Assembly (NCBI GenBank): GCA_946402905.1
Contig: CAMIYC010000015.1
Location: forward strand, 1-64,000
From: an uncultured Prevotellaceae bacterium
GTDB lineage: Bacteria; Bacteroidota; Bacteroidia; Bacteroidales; Bacteroidaceae
Direction of reading: 5' to 3'
DNA: 64,000 bases
In this document: positions 1-9,629 of the stretch, piece after piece
Numbering within the stretch: position 1 is the first letter of the stretch
Layout: each line of letters starts with the position of its first letter
Program-made: the position numbers and the translations under genes
The notes under the pieces: model-generated
The model's database searches: none
The model's input: the letters and a program-made list of their open reading frames with translations, nothing else
What the model was told of the DNA's origin: nothing

Positions 1-87
1 TGGGTCTTCGACAAATCTCTTGATAAATAATTTGTTATAATCTCTGTAAAGGTGGGCTTCAGTTATTAAATTAAGAAATAATGAGGG

Positions 88-795
88 CTATTCACATTTC
101 CGGTAGAACTGTATGAGGGCGGCCCTGGGTATGCCCATCCTGACGGCGGTGTCAAGATCCTGTCTTGCTTCTTTGGTTTTCTTCATCCTGATCCTCACGT
201 CGGCCCTTGAGATGACATGATCGGTATTGGAGGGTTCCAGGCGCATGGCCTGAGAATAGTCATATTCTGCCACGTCAAACATTTTGCGCTCCACTTCGAT
301 GCCTGCCCTCGCCGCATAGACGATGGCACTGTCGGGATACTGCTCAACAAGTCGGTTCATGATGTTCAGGGCCTCGGTGTAGTGCATGTCTTTCTGATTG
401 AGCAGAGCCAGCCCGAGTTGTCCACTGAGATGGTTGGGCACGATTTTTAACATGGCCTCGTAATCTTTCCGCGCGAATTTATATCGGTTCAGTTTTTCAT
501 TGACATAGGCGCGGAAATAGAGTGCGGCCACATTCGTAGGATCCTTGGCCAGGATGATGTCATATTCTCTTTTGGCATAGTCCCACTGCTCGAGCAGCAT
601 GTTCCACGAAGCCTTCTTCAGCCTCAGGTCTGCATTGTCGGGGAATTTGGTAACGAGTTTTGTCGCTTCCTCCAGCGAGTCGCGCAGCTCATCATAGCTT
701 TGAGCGCGCGTCGCCGGAGAGAGCATCCAAAGCATCATCAATACACCGATGAGTCTGGATAAGACTACTGCTTGTTGATCCAGTCTACGATCCAT
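88..795 (-). CDS. TPR-repeat exported protein
   Basis: Probable periplasmic or membrane-anchored scaffold protein of about 235 residues; the partner is unknown. The N-terminus (MDRRLDQQ, then a hydrophobic run [11 protein letters not shown], then a TRA-Q cleavage-like site) looks like a signal peptide. The rest is helical TPR repeats, for example [32 protein letters not shown] and [16 protein letters not shown]. The ATG at 795 was chosen because it gives a sensible signal peptide; the open frame continues upstream to 996 but only as a shadow of leuB. The start overlaps the 3' end of leuB by about 30 bp, so it is probably the last gene of the leu operon and translationally coupled. Nothing shows a role in amino-acid synthesis. 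The 87 bp beyond the stop hold no feature I recognise. Confidence 0.75.
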   Translation of the reverse strand: MDRRLDQQAVVLSRLIGVLMMLWMLSPATRAQSYDELRDSLEEATKLVTKFPDNADLRLKKASWNMLLEQWDYAKREYDIILAKDPTNVAALYFRAYVNEKLNRYKFARKDYEAMLKIVPNHLSGQLGLALLNQKDMHYTEALNIMNRLVEQYPDSAIVYAARAGIEVERKMFDVAEYDYSQAMRLEPSNTDHVISRADVRIRMKKTKEARQDLDTAVRMGIPRAALIQFYRKCE

Positions 796-1826
796 GCACC
801 TACCTCTTTTGTACCATATACCGGTCCGTTTTCCACCTGTATTTCCGGTGTTCTGACCTCTGCGTCGAGACTGGCATCGACGGCCTTTCTGACGATCGAT
901 CCCTCCTCCTTCAACCCGAAGTGCTCGAGCATCATCGCTACGGAGAGGATCTGTGCCAGAGGATTGGCGATGTTCTTGCCTGTGGCCTGTGGCCACGAGC
1001 CGTGTACGGGTTCGAAGAGCGGAGTCTTGTCGCCTGTCGACGCTGAGGGCAACAATCCCATCGATCCGGATATACAGCTACCCTCATCGGTGAGGATATC
1101 TCCGAATGTATTCTCCGTGACTATGACATCGAAGAAAGTGGGTTCGACGATCATGCGCATGGAAGCATTGTCGACAAACATATAGTCTACATTGACATCG
1201 GGATATTCCGGCTCCATCTCTTTGGCAATCTGCCTCCAGAGTCTGCTGGATGCCAGCACATTGGCCTTGTCGACGACGGTGAGGTGGTGATGTCTTCTGC
1301 GGGCGTAATCAAATCCCACCTTGAGGATGCGTTCGATCTCCGGGCGCGTATAGTAATTGGTGTCGTATGCCTTGTCGTTGTCCTGATATTTCTCGCCGAA
1401 ATACATACCGCCGGTGAGTTCGCGTATGCAAACGAAATCTGCCCCTTCGACCAACTCAGCCCTCAGCGGGCTTTTATGGAGCAGACATTTGAAGGTCTGT
1501 ATAGGTCGTATGTTGGCATAGAGTCCCAGTTTTTTTCTCATGGCCAGGAGTCCCTGTTCGGGTCTTACCTTTGCCGTGGGGTCATTGTCATACCTGGGGT
1601 CGCCAACGGCGGCGAAAAGCACTGCGTCGGCCTGCAGGCATGTCTGATAGGTTTCCTCCGGGAACGGGTCTCCTACGAGGTCTATGGCATGCGCACCGCA
1701 GATGGCCTCCTGGTATTGTATCTGGTGTCCGAATTTGGCTGCGACGGCATCGAGCACAGCGACGCCTTGCCTCATTATCTCAGGTCCTATGCCGTCGCCT
1801 GACAAGATTGCTATTTTTAGGTTCAT
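765..1826 (-). CDS. leuB: 3-isopropylmalate dehydrogenase
   Basis: Oxidative decarboxylation of 3-isopropylmalate with NAD+, the third dedicated step of leucine synthesis; cytosolic. The same enzyme can act on 3-methylmalate in the citramalate route to isoleucine. The 353-residue length is normal for LeuB. Visible family motifs are the N-terminal [10 protein letters not shown], the substrate-binding [10 protein letters not shown], the metal/catalytic region [14 protein letters not shown], and the cofactor-side [18 protein letters not shown]. The start at 1826 ([12 protein letters not shown]) was chosen over the frame start at 1883 because the family begins just before the GDGIGPE motif. It lies 136 bp downstream of the citramalate synthase gene and overlaps the following TPR gene. 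Confidence 0.96.
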   Translation of the reverse strand: MNLKIAILSGDGIGPEIMRQGVAVLDAVAAKFGHQIQYQEAICGAHAIDLVGDPFPEETYQTCLQADAVLFAAVGDPRYDNDPTAKVRPEQGLLAMRKKLGLYANIRPIQTFKCLLHKSPLRAELVEGADFVCIRELTGGMYFGEKYQDNDKAYDTNYYTRPEIERILKVGFDYARRRHHHLTVVDKANVLASSRLWRQIAKEMEPEYPDVNVDYMFVDNASMRMIVEPTFFDVIVTENTFGDILTDEGSCISGSMGLLPSASTGDKTPLFEPVHGSWPQATGKNIANPLAQILSVAMMLEHFGLKEEGSIVRKAVDASLDAEVRTPEIQVENGPVYGTKEVGAWIVDWINKQ

Positions 1827-1962
1827 AAATGGATGAATTGGTGAATGGATGTTTTTTATCTCAGCCCCCCTGGATAGAGCCAAGGAAGACTTTGAGATGT
1901 TGCAAAATTACATAAATTATGTGGATGACGTGGAAAGGTGTGTGTTAAAAACATGTAAAGAG

Positions 1963-3543
1963 TCACCCTGGAGCAGAGGAGTTGTATTGTTCCTCGAAGA
2001 TATTGAGCATACGGAACGTGGCTTTGATGGCTGCCTCCGTCTGGTCGGCATCAAGTCCTTTAGTGCGTATGATTTTATTTCCGTTTCGCCAAGTGATGAC
2101 GGTCTGCACGAGAGCGTCGGTGCGTCCTCCCGGCGGTATGGTCACCGCATAGTTGGCCAGTATGGGGAAAGTGCGGTCCAGGTAGGTTTTGTATATTTTG
2201 CGCAGAGCCTTGACGAAGGCATCATACTGTCCGTCACCGGTAGAATCGGCGGCATACTGCTTGCCGTTGATCTCCACCTTGATACTGGCAATCGGTTTGA
2301 GTCCGTAAGAGAGTGACACCATATAACTGAGCAGTTTCACTTTCTCCTCAGGTGTAGTGTGTTTGAGCACGTCATTGACGATATAGGGCAGGTCATCCTG
2401 TGTGACGATCTCCTTCCTGTCACCCAGTTCGATAACTCTCTTCGACACCTTCTGCATCTGCTCAGGTGTCAGTTCGAGTCCCAGTTCATGCAGATTGAGC
2501 TCCACGTTGGCTTTCCCGCTGTTTTTGCCCAGGGCATACTCCCGCCTTCTTCCGAACCGCTCCGGTGCGAGGTCGTTGAAATAAAGATTGTCTTTTCTGT
2601 CTCCGTCGGCATGCACTCCCGCTACCTGTGTGAACACATTGTCGCCCACGATAGGCTGATTGGGTGCGATGGCGATGCCGCTATATTCCTCGACGAGCCG
2701 GCTGATATCGTTGAGTTTTTCCTCATGTATGCTCGTCATGGCATGAAACTGGTCTTTGAGTATGGCCTGCACACTGGCCAGCGGTGCGTTGCCGCATCTC
2801 TCTCCCAGTCCGTTGACGGTGACATGCAACCCCTTTGCGCCACAGAGTACAGCAGCGAGCGAGTTGGAGACCGCCAGGTCATAATCATTGTGGGCATGGA
2901 AGTCGAAATGCAGTTCTGGATACCGTCGTCTCATCTTTCTGAAGAAGTCGATCACTTGCAGTGGATTGGTGATGCCCAGCGTGTCGGGCAGCATAAATCT
3001 CCTGATATTAGTCTTGGAGAGTCGGTCCATCATCATATAGATATACTCGGGGGAATGCGACATGCCTCCGCTCCAGTCCTCGAGATAGAGATTGACGCCG
3101 ATGCCCAGTCGGTCGGCATAGTCGAGCACGTAGAGCACATCATCGAGATGCTCCTGCGCTGTCTTGTGCAGCTGCGACACGCAGTGCTTCAGCGAGCCTT
3201 TCGCCAGCAGGTTGATATTCCTGCAACCACAGTTGTTGATCCAGTCGAGAGAAATCTTCCCGTCTACGAATCCCAGCACCTCCACCTTATGGATCATGCC
3301 CACTCTCTCGGCGTATCTGCAGATCATCCTGACGGCATCTTTCTCACCGTCTGACACCCTTGCCGACGCCACTTCGATCCTGTCTACGTTGACGTCGTTC
3401 ATGAGCATCCTGGCTATCATGAGCTTCTCATGAGGCAGAAACGACACTCCGCTGGTCTGTTCGCCGTCCCGCAGTGTGCTGTCCATGATTTCCACGAAGG
3501 GGTGTATCTGGCTGTCCTTGATCAGTTGTTCTGTTGTTCCCAT
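1963..3543 (-). CDS. cimA: Alpha-isopropylmalate/citramalate synthase family enzyme (probable citramalate synthase)
   Basis: A second LeuA-superfamily condensing enzyme in the leu operon, 526 residues. It has the catalytic DSTLRDGEQTSG motif near residue 21, the metal-binding HAHNDYDLAVSN motif, the NGLGERCGNAPL motif, and a C-terminal LeuA-dimer/regulatory domain over roughly the last 150 residues. A dedicated LeuA is encoded at 5600-7099, so this copy probably makes (R)-citramalate from pyruvate and acetyl-CoA, which LeuCD and LeuB can convert to 2-oxobutyrate for isoleucine. The citramalate assignment is inference from context and divergence from LeuA; a second isopropylmalate synthase is the alternative. 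The ATG lies inside the end of leuD (22-bp overlap), suggesting translational coupling. The gene symbol is provisional. Confidence 0.75.
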   Translation of the reverse strand: MGTTEQLIKDSQIHPFVEIMDSTLRDGEQTSGVSFLPHEKLMIARMLMNDVNVDRIEVASARVSDGEKDAVRMICRYAERVGMIHKVEVLGFVDGKISLDWINNCGCRNINLLAKGSLKHCVSQLHKTAQEHLDDVLYVLDYADRLGIGVNLYLEDWSGGMSHSPEYIYMMMDRLSKTNIRRFMLPDTLGITNPLQVIDFFRKMRRRYPELHFDFHAHNDYDLAVSNSLAAVLCGAKGLHVTVNGLGERCGNAPLASVQAILKDQFHAMTSIHEEKLNDISRLVEEYSGIAIAPNQPIVGDNVFTQVAGVHADGDRKDNLYFNDLAPERFGRRREYALGKNSGKANVELNLHELGLELTPEQMQKVSKRVIELGDRKEIVTQDDLPYIVNDVLKHTTPEEKVKLLSYMVSLSYGLKPIASIKVEINGKQYAADSTGDGQYDAFVKALRKIYKTYLDRTFPILANYAVTIPPGGRTDALVQTVITWRNGNKIIRTKGLDADQTEAAIKATFRMLNIFEEQYNSSAPG

Positions 3544-4112
3544 TTTTCAATCAGCTGACGACTCTGTATCAAGAAGTCAATATCGTCCTGTCCATTGATC
3601 AGGCAATGCTTTTTGTAACCGTTGATTTCAAACCGTTCCTTTCGTCCAGTAGCCATATTGGTGACGGTCTGCCGTGGCAGGTCCACCTCTACCTCCATTC
3701 TGGGGTTTTCGGCGATACTTGCGAACAATTCTGCCAGGAACGTCTCCGTCACGACGACGGGCAAGACGAAATTGTTCAACTCATTGTTCTTATGTATATC
3801 GGCAAAGAAAGAGCTGATGACCACCCTGAATCCATATCCGGCGATGGCCCATGCGGCGTGTTCGCGCGAAGAGCCTGATCCGAAATTCTTTCCGGCCACC
3901 AGGATACACCCACTGTATGTAGGGTCGTTGAGTACGAAATCCTTGACGGGCGTGCCATCATTATGGTATCTCCAGTCGCGGAAGAGATTCTGTCCGAACC
4001 CTTCCTTGTCGGTGGCTTTCAGATAGCGTGCGGGTATGATCTGGTCGGTGTCGACATTCTCCAATGGCAGCGGCACGCAAGTGCTTCTGATAATATCAAA
4101 TTTTTGCTTCAT
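3522..4112 (-). CDS. leuD: 3-isopropylmalate dehydratase small subunit
   Basis: Small subunit of the isopropylmalate isomerase that interconverts 2- and 3-isopropylmalate; it pairs with LeuC. The protein (about 196 residues) carries the family motifs LENVDTDQIIPARYLK near the N-terminus and GKNFGSGSSREHAAWAI in the middle (swivel domain). I start it at 4112 (MKQKFD); an in-frame ATG at 4139 would add nine residues not typical of the family. It follows leuC after about 90 bp, and its 3' end overlaps the next gene by 22 bp. Cysteine ligands are not expected in this subunit, and none of the motifs looks damaged. Confidence 0.95.
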   Translation of the reverse strand: MKQKFDIIRSTCVPLPLENVDTDQIIPARYLKATDKEGFGQNLFRDWRYHNDGTPVKDFVLNDPTYSGCILVAGKNFGSGSSREHAAWAIAGYGFRVVISSFFADIHKNNELNNFVLPVVVTETFLAELFASIAENPRMEVEVDLPRQTVTNMATGRKERFEINGYKKHCLINGQDDIDFLIQSRQLIEKWEQQNN

Positions 4113-4201
4113 CTTATAGTGCTGAATGTTTGTTTTCAAATGACGAATCGGGTCTCTACAATGCAGAATACATCACGACCCTCATAAGAAATGAAAGGCA
4201 T

Positions 4202-5596
4202 TTACAACAAAGTCCTGGGATCGGTGATGACTCCGGTCACAGCGGCGGCGGCTGCCACCAAAGGGCTTGCGAGCAGCGTGCGGGCTCCAGGTCCCTGCCG
4301 TCCCTCGAAATTGCGGTTGCTGGTAGAGACGCAGTATTTGCCCGCCGGAATTTTGTCATCGTTCATGGCAAGGCATGCAGAGCATCCTGGCTGTCGTATC
4401 TCAAATCCAGCCTCACGCAAAGTCTTGTCGATCCCCTCGTCCTGTATCTGTCGGTATACCGCCCAGCTGCCCGGCACGAGCCATGCAGTGATGCCCGGAG
4501 CCTTGTGGCGGTTGGCCACTATCGAGGCGAAAGCCCTGAAATCCTCTATCCTGCCGTTGGTACATGCTCCGAGGAACACATAGTCGACGGGGGTACCGAG
4601 GAGCGTCGCTCCCGGGGAGAACCCCATATACTGTAGTGATTTCATAAACGAAGCCCTGCTGGCCTCCGGTAACTGATCAATATCAGGTATGCGCCCCGTG
4701 ATGTCCAAGCCCATGCCCGGGTTGGTGCCATAGGTGATGCGCGGTCCGATCTCAGCGGCGTCGAAAGCCACCTCCCTGTCGAACACTGCATCAGGACCAC
4801 TTTTGAGTGTGCTCCAGTATGCGACGGCCTTGTCCCATTCCTCTCCTTTGGGTGCATATTCCCTGCCCTTCAGATATTCAAACGTCGTCTGGTCGGGTGC
4901 GACGAATCCGCCCCTTGCCCCCATCTCTATGCTCAGGTTGCACAGCGTGAGCCTTCCCTCCATCGACATATCGGCGACCACATCACCCGCATACTCCACG
5001 AAATAGCCTGTTGCTCCGGAAGTAGTGAGTCTGGACATCAGGAAAAGTGCCACATCCTTGGCTGTGACGCCTTTTGAGAGTTTTCCGTTGATGGTGATGC
5101 GCATCGACTTGGGTTTCTGCTGCAGGATACACTGCGAGGCGAGCACCATCTCGACCTCAGACGTGCCGATGCCGAATGCCACCGCCCCCATGGCACCATG
5201 TGTAGAAGTGTGAGAGTCGCCACAGACAATCGTCATGCCTGGCAGTGAAAGTCCCTTTTCCGGCCCTACCACATGTATGATGCCGTTGTCGGGCGACATC
5301 ATGCCGAAATGAGTGAGTCCGAATTCCTCGCAGTTTTTGCGCAGCGTCTCCACCTGTTTTCTCGACACCGGATCCTGTATAGGCTTGTCCTGATCGTGAG
5401 TCGGTGTGTTGTGGTCGGGCATGGAGAAAATCTGCCGTGGCCGGAAACATTTCAGTCCACGATTTCTCAGTCCGTCGAACGCTTGTGGTGAAGTCACCTC
5501 ATGGCAATAGAGCCTGTCTATGTACAACTGTGTGGGGCCGTCGTCGATGGTCTGCACCACGTGTTTGTCCCATATTTTGTCAAAGAGTGTATTCAT
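4202..5596 (-). CDS. leuC: 3-isopropylmalate dehydratase large subunit
   Basis: Aconitase-family [4Fe-4S] subunit of isopropylmalate isomerase, 464 residues, the usual length. Visible motifs: [20 protein letters not shown] near the start, [15 protein letters not shown], and the cluster-cysteine motifs [12 protein letters not shown] and GCSACLAMN toward the C-terminus. It works with LeuD and is the isomerase for both leucine and, by inference, citramalate-derived intermediates. Its start lies 3 bp downstream of the leuA stop, so the two are cotranscribed. No defects seen. Confidence 0.97.
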   Translation of the reverse strand: MNTLFDKIWDKHVVQTIDDGPTQLYIDRLYCHEVTSPQAFDGLRNRGLKCFRPRQIFSMPDHNTPTHDQDKPIQDPVSRKQVETLRKNCEEFGLTHFGMMSPDNGIIHVVGPEKGLSLPGMTIVCGDSHTSTHGAMGAVAFGIGTSEVEMVLASQCILQQKPKSMRITINGKLSKGVTAKDVALFLMSRLTTSGATGYFVEYAGDVVADMSMEGRLTLCNLSIEMGARGGFVAPDQTTFEYLKGREYAPKGEEWDKAVAYWSTLKSGPDAVFDREVAFDAAEIGPRITYGTNPGMGLDITGRIPDIDQLPEASRASFMKSLQYMGFSPGATLLGTPVDYVFLGACTNGRIEDFRAFASIVANRHKAPGITAWLVPGSWAVYRQIQDEGIDKTLREAGFEIRQPGCSACLAMNDDKIPAGKYCVSTSNRNFEGRQGPGARTLLASPLVAAAAAVTGVITDPRTLL

Positions 5597-5599
5597 AGT

Positions 5600-7099
5600 T
5601 TATTTTTTGAATTTGTTGATGCAGTCTATATATGCCTCGACAGATGCCGTGACGATATCCGTGTTGGCTCCGAATCCATAATACAGTCCTCCGTCGTATT
5701 CCACCTGCATGTGTACCTTTCCCACATCATTGGACCCTTTGGAGATGGCCTGTATGGTGAATTCCTTGAGTGTCATTTTCTTCTGTATGATTTTCTTCAG
5801 TGCGTTGATGGCCGCGTCGACAGGTCCGTTGCCTGTCGAAGCCGCCTCAAACTTCTGATTGCTGATATCGAGTCCGATACTGGCCACGCTTCTCACTCCC
5901 ATGCCAGTGGTCACCTGGAGGAAGTCGAGTTTGACAGCATGAGCCTCAGCGGTGTCGGCTCCTGCAAGCATGAGAATATCGGCATCATTGATTTCCTTTT
6001 TCTGGTCGGCGAGTTTTAGGAATTTGGCATATATCTTGTCGATTCTCTTGTCGTCGTCGACATCCACTCCGAGTACGTGCAGCCTGTATTTGAGTGCAGC
6101 CCTTCCCGAGCGTGCCGTGAGCACTATAGCATTGTCGTCGAGACCGATGTCCTTGGGGTTGATGATTTCATAAGTCTCCACATTCTTGAGCACCCCGTCC
6201 TGGTGTATGCCGCTGGAGTGTGCGAAAGCGTTTCGTCCGACGATGGCTTTGTTGGGCTGCACAGGCATGTTCATCAGTCCCGACACCATGCGGCTGATAG
6301 GATAGATCTTGGTGGTGTTGATATTGGTATCGATATTGAGATGCTTATGGCATTTGAGTATCATGGCTATCTCTTCGAGCGAGGTGTTGCCGGCTCTTTC
6401 GCCGATGCCGTTGACGGTGACCTCCACCTGTCGCGCGCCATTGACCACACCGCTGAGGGTATTGGCGGTGGCCAGTCCCAGGTCGTTGTGGCAGTGTGTG
6501 GAGATGACCGTCTTGTCGATGCCGTCGACATGCTCCACGAGATATTTGATTTTTGCTCCATACTCTTCCGGCAGGCAGTATCCCGTAGTATCAGGTATAT
6601 TGACCACGGTGGCTCCGGCCTTGATGACCGCCTCGATGACCCTTGCGAGATACTCATTGTCTGTCCGCCCGGCGTCTTCGGCATAAAACTCCACGTCCTC
6701 CACATATTTCTTGGCGTATCTGACGGCCGCCACGGCCCTTTCGATGATCTCCTCACGCGTGGAATTGAATTTATACATGATATGCGAGTCGCTGGTTCCT
6801 ATACCGGTATGTATCCGTTTACGCTTGGCATATTGCAGCGACTCTACGGCCACGTCGATATCCTTTTCCACCGCCCTTGTCAGTGCACATATAGTGGGCC
6901 ATGTGACGGCCTTGGAAATCTCGATGACTGAATGGAAGTCGCCCGGACTGGAGATAGGAAATCCGGCCTCGATGACATCGACGCCGAGCTGTTCGAGTTG
7001 CCTTGCCACCTGTATTTTCTCTACGGTGTTGAGCTGGCAACCTGGCACCTGTTCTCCGTCTCTTAGAGTAGTGTCAAAGATGAATAATCTGTCGTTCAT
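5600..7099 (-). CDS. leuA: 2-isopropylmalate synthase
   Basis: Condenses acetyl-CoA with 2-oxoisovalerate, the first committed step to leucine. The 499-residue product begins with [17 protein letters not shown] (catalytic/metal motif), has the metal ligands in [14 protein letters not shown], the [15 protein letters not shown] motif, and a C-terminal LeuA-dimer allosteric domain (roughly residues 360-499, including [12 protein letters not shown]) where leucine feedback is expected. It is the first structural gene of the operon, preceded by about 200 nt of transcribed leader holding a leader peptide and attenuator terminator, so its expression is probably set by transcription attenuation as well as feedback inhibition. 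Confidence 0.96.
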   Translation of the reverse strand: MNDRLFIFDTTLRDGEQVPGCQLNTVEKIQVARQLEQLGVDVIEAGFPISSPGDFHSVIEISKAVTWPTICALTRAVEKDIDVAVESLQYAKRKRIHTGIGTSDSHIMYKFNSTREEIIERAVAAVRYAKKYVEDVEFYAEDAGRTDNEYLARVIEAVIKAGATVVNIPDTTGYCLPEEYGAKIKYLVEHVDGIDKTVISTHCHNDLGLATANTLSGVVNGARQVEVTVNGIGERAGNTSLEEIAMILKCHKHLNIDTNINTTKIYPISRMVSGLMNMPVQPNKAIVGRNAFAHSSGIHQDGVLKNVETYEIINPKDIGLDDNAIVLTARSGRAALKYRLHVLGVDVDDDKRIDKIYAKFLKLADQKKEINDADILMLAGADTAEAHAVKLDFLQVTTGMGVRSVASIGLDISNQKFEAASTGNGPVDAAINALKKIIQKKMTLKEFTIQAISKGSNDVGKVHMQVEYDGGLYYGFGANTDIVTASVEAYIDCINKFKK

Positions 7100-7134
7100 T
7101 TTCTTGAAATTTTTAACCTGTTGACATTTGCAAT

Positions 7135-7168
7135 AAAAAAACCTTTCCCACTACGGAAGTGAGAAAGG
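7135..7168 (-). terminator. Attenuator terminator in front of leuA
   Basis: On the minus strand a 10-bp stem (CCTTTCTCAC with GTGGGAAAGG, one G.U pair; plus-strand 7159-7168 and 7142-7151) closes a 7-nt loop and is followed at once by seven T (7135-7141). This is a textbook Rho-independent terminator, but it lies between the promoter and the first structural gene. Bases 7154-7162, in the upstream arm and loop, are perfectly complementary (9 bp) to the end of the leader peptide reading frame (7210-7218), giving a mutually exclusive antiterminator. Confidence 0.85.
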
Positions 7169-7209
7169 CCATACATGCAGTATATTCGGTATGTCATCTA
7201 CCAACCCAT

Positions 7210-7272
7210 TCACTTCCGGCTGCGTCTTTGCAGTCGAATGGACAGGATGTCGATAATCATAATACTATTCAT
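7210..7272 (-). CDS. Ile-rich leader peptide of the leu operon
   Basis: A 20-codon ORF (ATG at 7272, TGA ending at 7210) too short for routine gene finding. It starts MNSIMIIDILSIRL and ends in a basic stretch. Five of its 20 codons are isoleucine and two leucine, clustered in the first 14 codons. It sits about 20 nt downstream of a Bacteroidetes-type promoter and upstream of a terminator. The last codons and the stop contain the 9-nt antiterminator arm. Ribosome stalling at the Ile/Leu codons would free that arm to pair with the terminator; complete translation would cover it and let the terminator form. A second ATG at codon 5 is a possible start. The function is inferred from architecture. 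Confidence 0.75.
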   Translation of the reverse strand: MNSIMIIDILSIRLQRRSRK

Positions 7273-7301
7273 ATTCAGATGGTCTGTTGTTGTAACGGCT
7301 G

Positions 7302-7333
7302 CAAATTTAAAGAAACGATTCGGTTTGGACAAA
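7302..7333 (-). promoter_or_regulatory. Promoter of the leu operon
   Basis: The minus strand reads TTTG (7333-7330), a 20-bp spacer, then TAAATTTG (7309-7302). This matches the Bacteroidetes primary-sigma consensus TTTG / TAnnTTTG with 19-21 bp spacing. The predicted start, near 7295, gives about 22 nt before the leader peptide and about 200 nt before leuA. The 304-bp gap 7100-7403 is accounted for by this promoter, the leader peptide and the attenuator. Confidence 0.8.
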
Positions 7334-7403
7334 TAATTTGTTATCTTTTTGAAGATTTTAGTGTCAAATCATCACAAAAGTCCAATTTCTTGATTAAAAT
7401 CAA

Positions 7404-8078
7404 TTATTTCTTTGTTTTCAACACGTCGAGCACCTGCTTTGAGATCGCTTTCATCCCCTTGACGGATGGGTGTCCGTTGATCTTGTCGATATCACGAAGT
7501 GTGATGCAAGTGACTCCATAGTGCTTGCATATTTCCTGGCACGACGCTGTGATATCCTCCCGCAGTTCGGTATTGAGCAGGAAATAGACATCTACATTGG
7601 GATACCGCATAGAGACGTGATGCAGCATATAAGCCATGGCCGGGCGGAAGGTATAGAAGTCGGCCTTGGTCCATCCGCTATACTTATACTCCCCCACGGG
7701 TTCCCCGGCCCAGCTGTCGTTGGTGGCTCCGAAGATCAGTATGATGTCGGGCTGCCCCAGATGGTCCATCCGGGTGATGAAAGAGCGATCGGAATAGTCA
7801 TTGCCGTCGTATCCCAGATAGCCGATGGTGCTGCCGCTATACGAGTTGTTGATTCCCAGATGATATCCCCCCTCTTTGACGACCTGCCACCACCATGTCT
7901 GTGTGACATCGCTTACATCGGTCTTGTTGCCGTTATGAGCGTAATACCACATCTCATTGGTGGAGGGTGTGACATATCCCTCGAAGGTGGAGTAAGAGTC
8001 TCCCAGGATGGAGACAGTCTGCGCACACGAAGAGAGCGTGCAGGCGATGAAGCTAAGTGTAAGGATCAGTTTTCTCAT
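7404..8078 (-). CDS. SGNH/GDSL-family hydrolase (lipoprotein)
   Basis: Exported esterase-like enzyme of 224 residues. The N-terminus MRKLILTLSFIACTLSSC ends in a lipobox-like LSSC, suggesting a lipoprotein. Block I is ILGDSYSTFEG (nucleophile Ser), block III is IFGATNDSW (oxyanion Asn), and block V is GHPSVKGM (catalytic His), so the SGNH set looks complete. The substrate is unknown; relatives deacylate carbohydrates or lipids. It follows dnaB by 12 bp on the same strand and may be cotranscribed with it. The leu promoter begins about 70 bp beyond its stop, and I see no clear terminator between. Confidence 0.85.
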   Translation of the reverse strand: MRKLILTLSFIACTLSSCAQTVSILGDSYSTFEGYVTPSTNEMWYYAHNGNKTDVSDVTQTWWWQVVKEGGYHLGINNSYSGSTIGYLGYDGNDYSDRSFITRMDHLGQPDIILIFGATNDSWAGEPVGEYKYSGWTKADFYTFRPAMAYMLHHVSMRYPNVDVYFLLNTELREDITASCQEICKHYGVTCITLRDIDKINGHPSVKGMKAISKQVLDVLKTKK

Positions 8079-8090
8079 ATTATCATTCGT

Positions 8091-9608
8091 TTAATACGGC
8101 AGGTCGCCGTCGGGATTGTAACTAAAAGGATCATCAGGGGGCGGCATGTTGGCATTCAGCTTAGACCCGATAATCTCTCCCCCAGCCGAAGGAGGTATAT
8201 AGGTGTCCTCAGGGTTGGCAAATCTGGTATATTCACCGCGGAAGTGCAAGAGCACGTCTCCCACGGCACCTTTTCTGTGCTTCGCGATGATGATCTGAGC
8301 CATGCCGTGCAGGTCGTTGCCATTGTCGTCATGATAGATATGATAGTATTCGGGCCGGTGCACGAAGAGCACCATATCGGCATCCTGCTCAATGGCACCC
8401 GACTCACGGAGGTCGCTCAGTTGCGGGCGCTTGCCGTCAGCCTTGTTGGTATTGTCTCGTTGCTCTACCGAACGGTTGAGCTGAGAGAGTGCCAGGATGG
8501 GTATGTCCAATTCTTTTGCCAGTGACTTGAGCGAACGGCTGATGGTGGACACCTCCTCCTGTCTGTTGCCGAATTTCATTCCGTTGGCGTTCATCAGCTG
8601 CAGGTAGTCGATCATGATGATCTCCACCTTTTTCTCCCTGACCAGTCGTCGGGCCTTGGTCCTGAGTTCGAAGATAGAGAGACCCGGCGTGTCGTCGATG
8701 TAGAGCGGAGCCCCCTCCAGTTTTCTGATGTTTTTGTCGAGGCGGTTCCATTCGGCGTCGTCGAGCTGTCCGTTCATCACTTTCTTTCCCTCGATCTCAC
8801 AGGTGTTGGATATGAGTCGGTTGACGAGCTGCACATTATTCATTTCAAGCGAGAAGAAAGCGATGGGTATGCGCTGGTCTACGGCTATATTCTTGGCGAT
8901 GGAGAGCGCAAACGACGTCTTACCCATGGCCGGTCGTCCAGCGATGATGACGAGGTCGCTTCGCTGCCATCCCGATGTCATGTCGTCGAGTTTGGTGAAT
9001 CCGCTTGGCACACCGGTGAGACCTCCCGTATTGGAAGCTGCCTTCTGCATGATTTCGACGGCCTGTCTGACGACGGGGTCTATCTGGGTGTAGTCCTGCT
9101 TCATGTTTTTCTGCGACAGTTCGAAGAGTTTCCCCTCCGCCTGCTGCATCACGATGTCGATGTCGTTGCTCTCATCGAAAGCGTCGGTCTGTATCTGGCT
9201 TGAGAAAGAAATGAGCTGACGCGCCAGGAATTTCTGTGCGAGAATCCTTGAATGGTATTCCACATTGGCCGAAGTGGCCACGCTGGCAGTGATGTCGTAT
9301 ATATAGATGGGTCCGCCCACTTTTTCGAGAGTGCCGTCTTTTTTGAGTTGTTCAACGACGGTGACGACGTCTACAGGTCGTTCGTTGACACTGAGCGACT
9401 GTATGGCAGAGAATACATACTGGTTGCGCGGTTCATAAAAAGTCTCCGGCCTGAGGATCTCGCTGACGATGGTAAAAGCGTCTTTGTCGATCATGAGTGC
9501 TCCGAGCACGAGCCGTTCAGTCTCTACCGACTGTGGCGGCATGTGTCCCAGTCCCGGATCGATGGGAGTATTCGTATTGCGTCTGGTTTTTCTGTTTTCT
9601 TCAGGCAT
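8091..9608 (-). CDS. dnaB: Replicative DNA helicase DnaB
   Basis: Hexameric 5'-3' helicase of the replication fork, 505 residues. The N-terminal primase-interacting domain covers roughly residues 20-125 (GHMPPQSVETERLVLGALM onwards). A RecA-like ATPase domain follows, with Walker A AGRPAMGKTSFALS, Walker B-like EIIMIDYLQLM, and the arginine-finger region SDLRESGAIEQDADMVLFV. No intein is visible and the length is normal. The last 40 or so residues are Gly/Pro/Asn-rich and probably disordered. It sits between a secreted protease gene (21 bp upstream) and an SGNH hydrolase gene (12 bp downstream), so gene order gives no functional hint. Confidence 0.96.
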   Translation of the reverse strand: MPEENRKTRRNTNTPIDPGLGHMPPQSVETERLVLGALMIDKDAFTIVSEILRPETFYEPRNQYVFSAIQSLSVNERPVDVVTVVEQLKKDGTLEKVGGPIYIYDITASVATSANVEYHSRILAQKFLARQLISFSSQIQTDAFDESNDIDIVMQQAEGKLFELSQKNMKQDYTQIDPVVRQAVEIMQKAASNTGGLTGVPSGFTKLDDMTSGWQRSDLVIIAGRPAMGKTSFALSIAKNIAVDQRIPIAFFSLEMNNVQLVNRLISNTCEIEGKKVMNGQLDDAEWNRLDKNIRKLEGAPLYIDDTPGLSIFELRTKARRLVREKKVEIIMIDYLQLMNANGMKFGNRQEEVSTISRSLKSLAKELDIPILALSQLNRSVEQRDNTNKADGKRPQLSDLRESGAIEQDADMVLFVHRPEYYHIYHDDNGNDLHGMAQIIIAKHRKGAVGDVLLHFRGEYTRFANPEDTYIPPSAGGEIIGSKLNANMPPPDDPFSYNPDGDLPY

Positions 9609-9629
9609 TTTATAAGTCTATCTGTGTTG

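Noticed and set aside
796..996. A 67-codon N-terminal extension of the first TPR gene
   Set aside because: It overlaps leuB on the same strand in another frame, and its basic, low-complexity sequence precedes a clear signal peptide.
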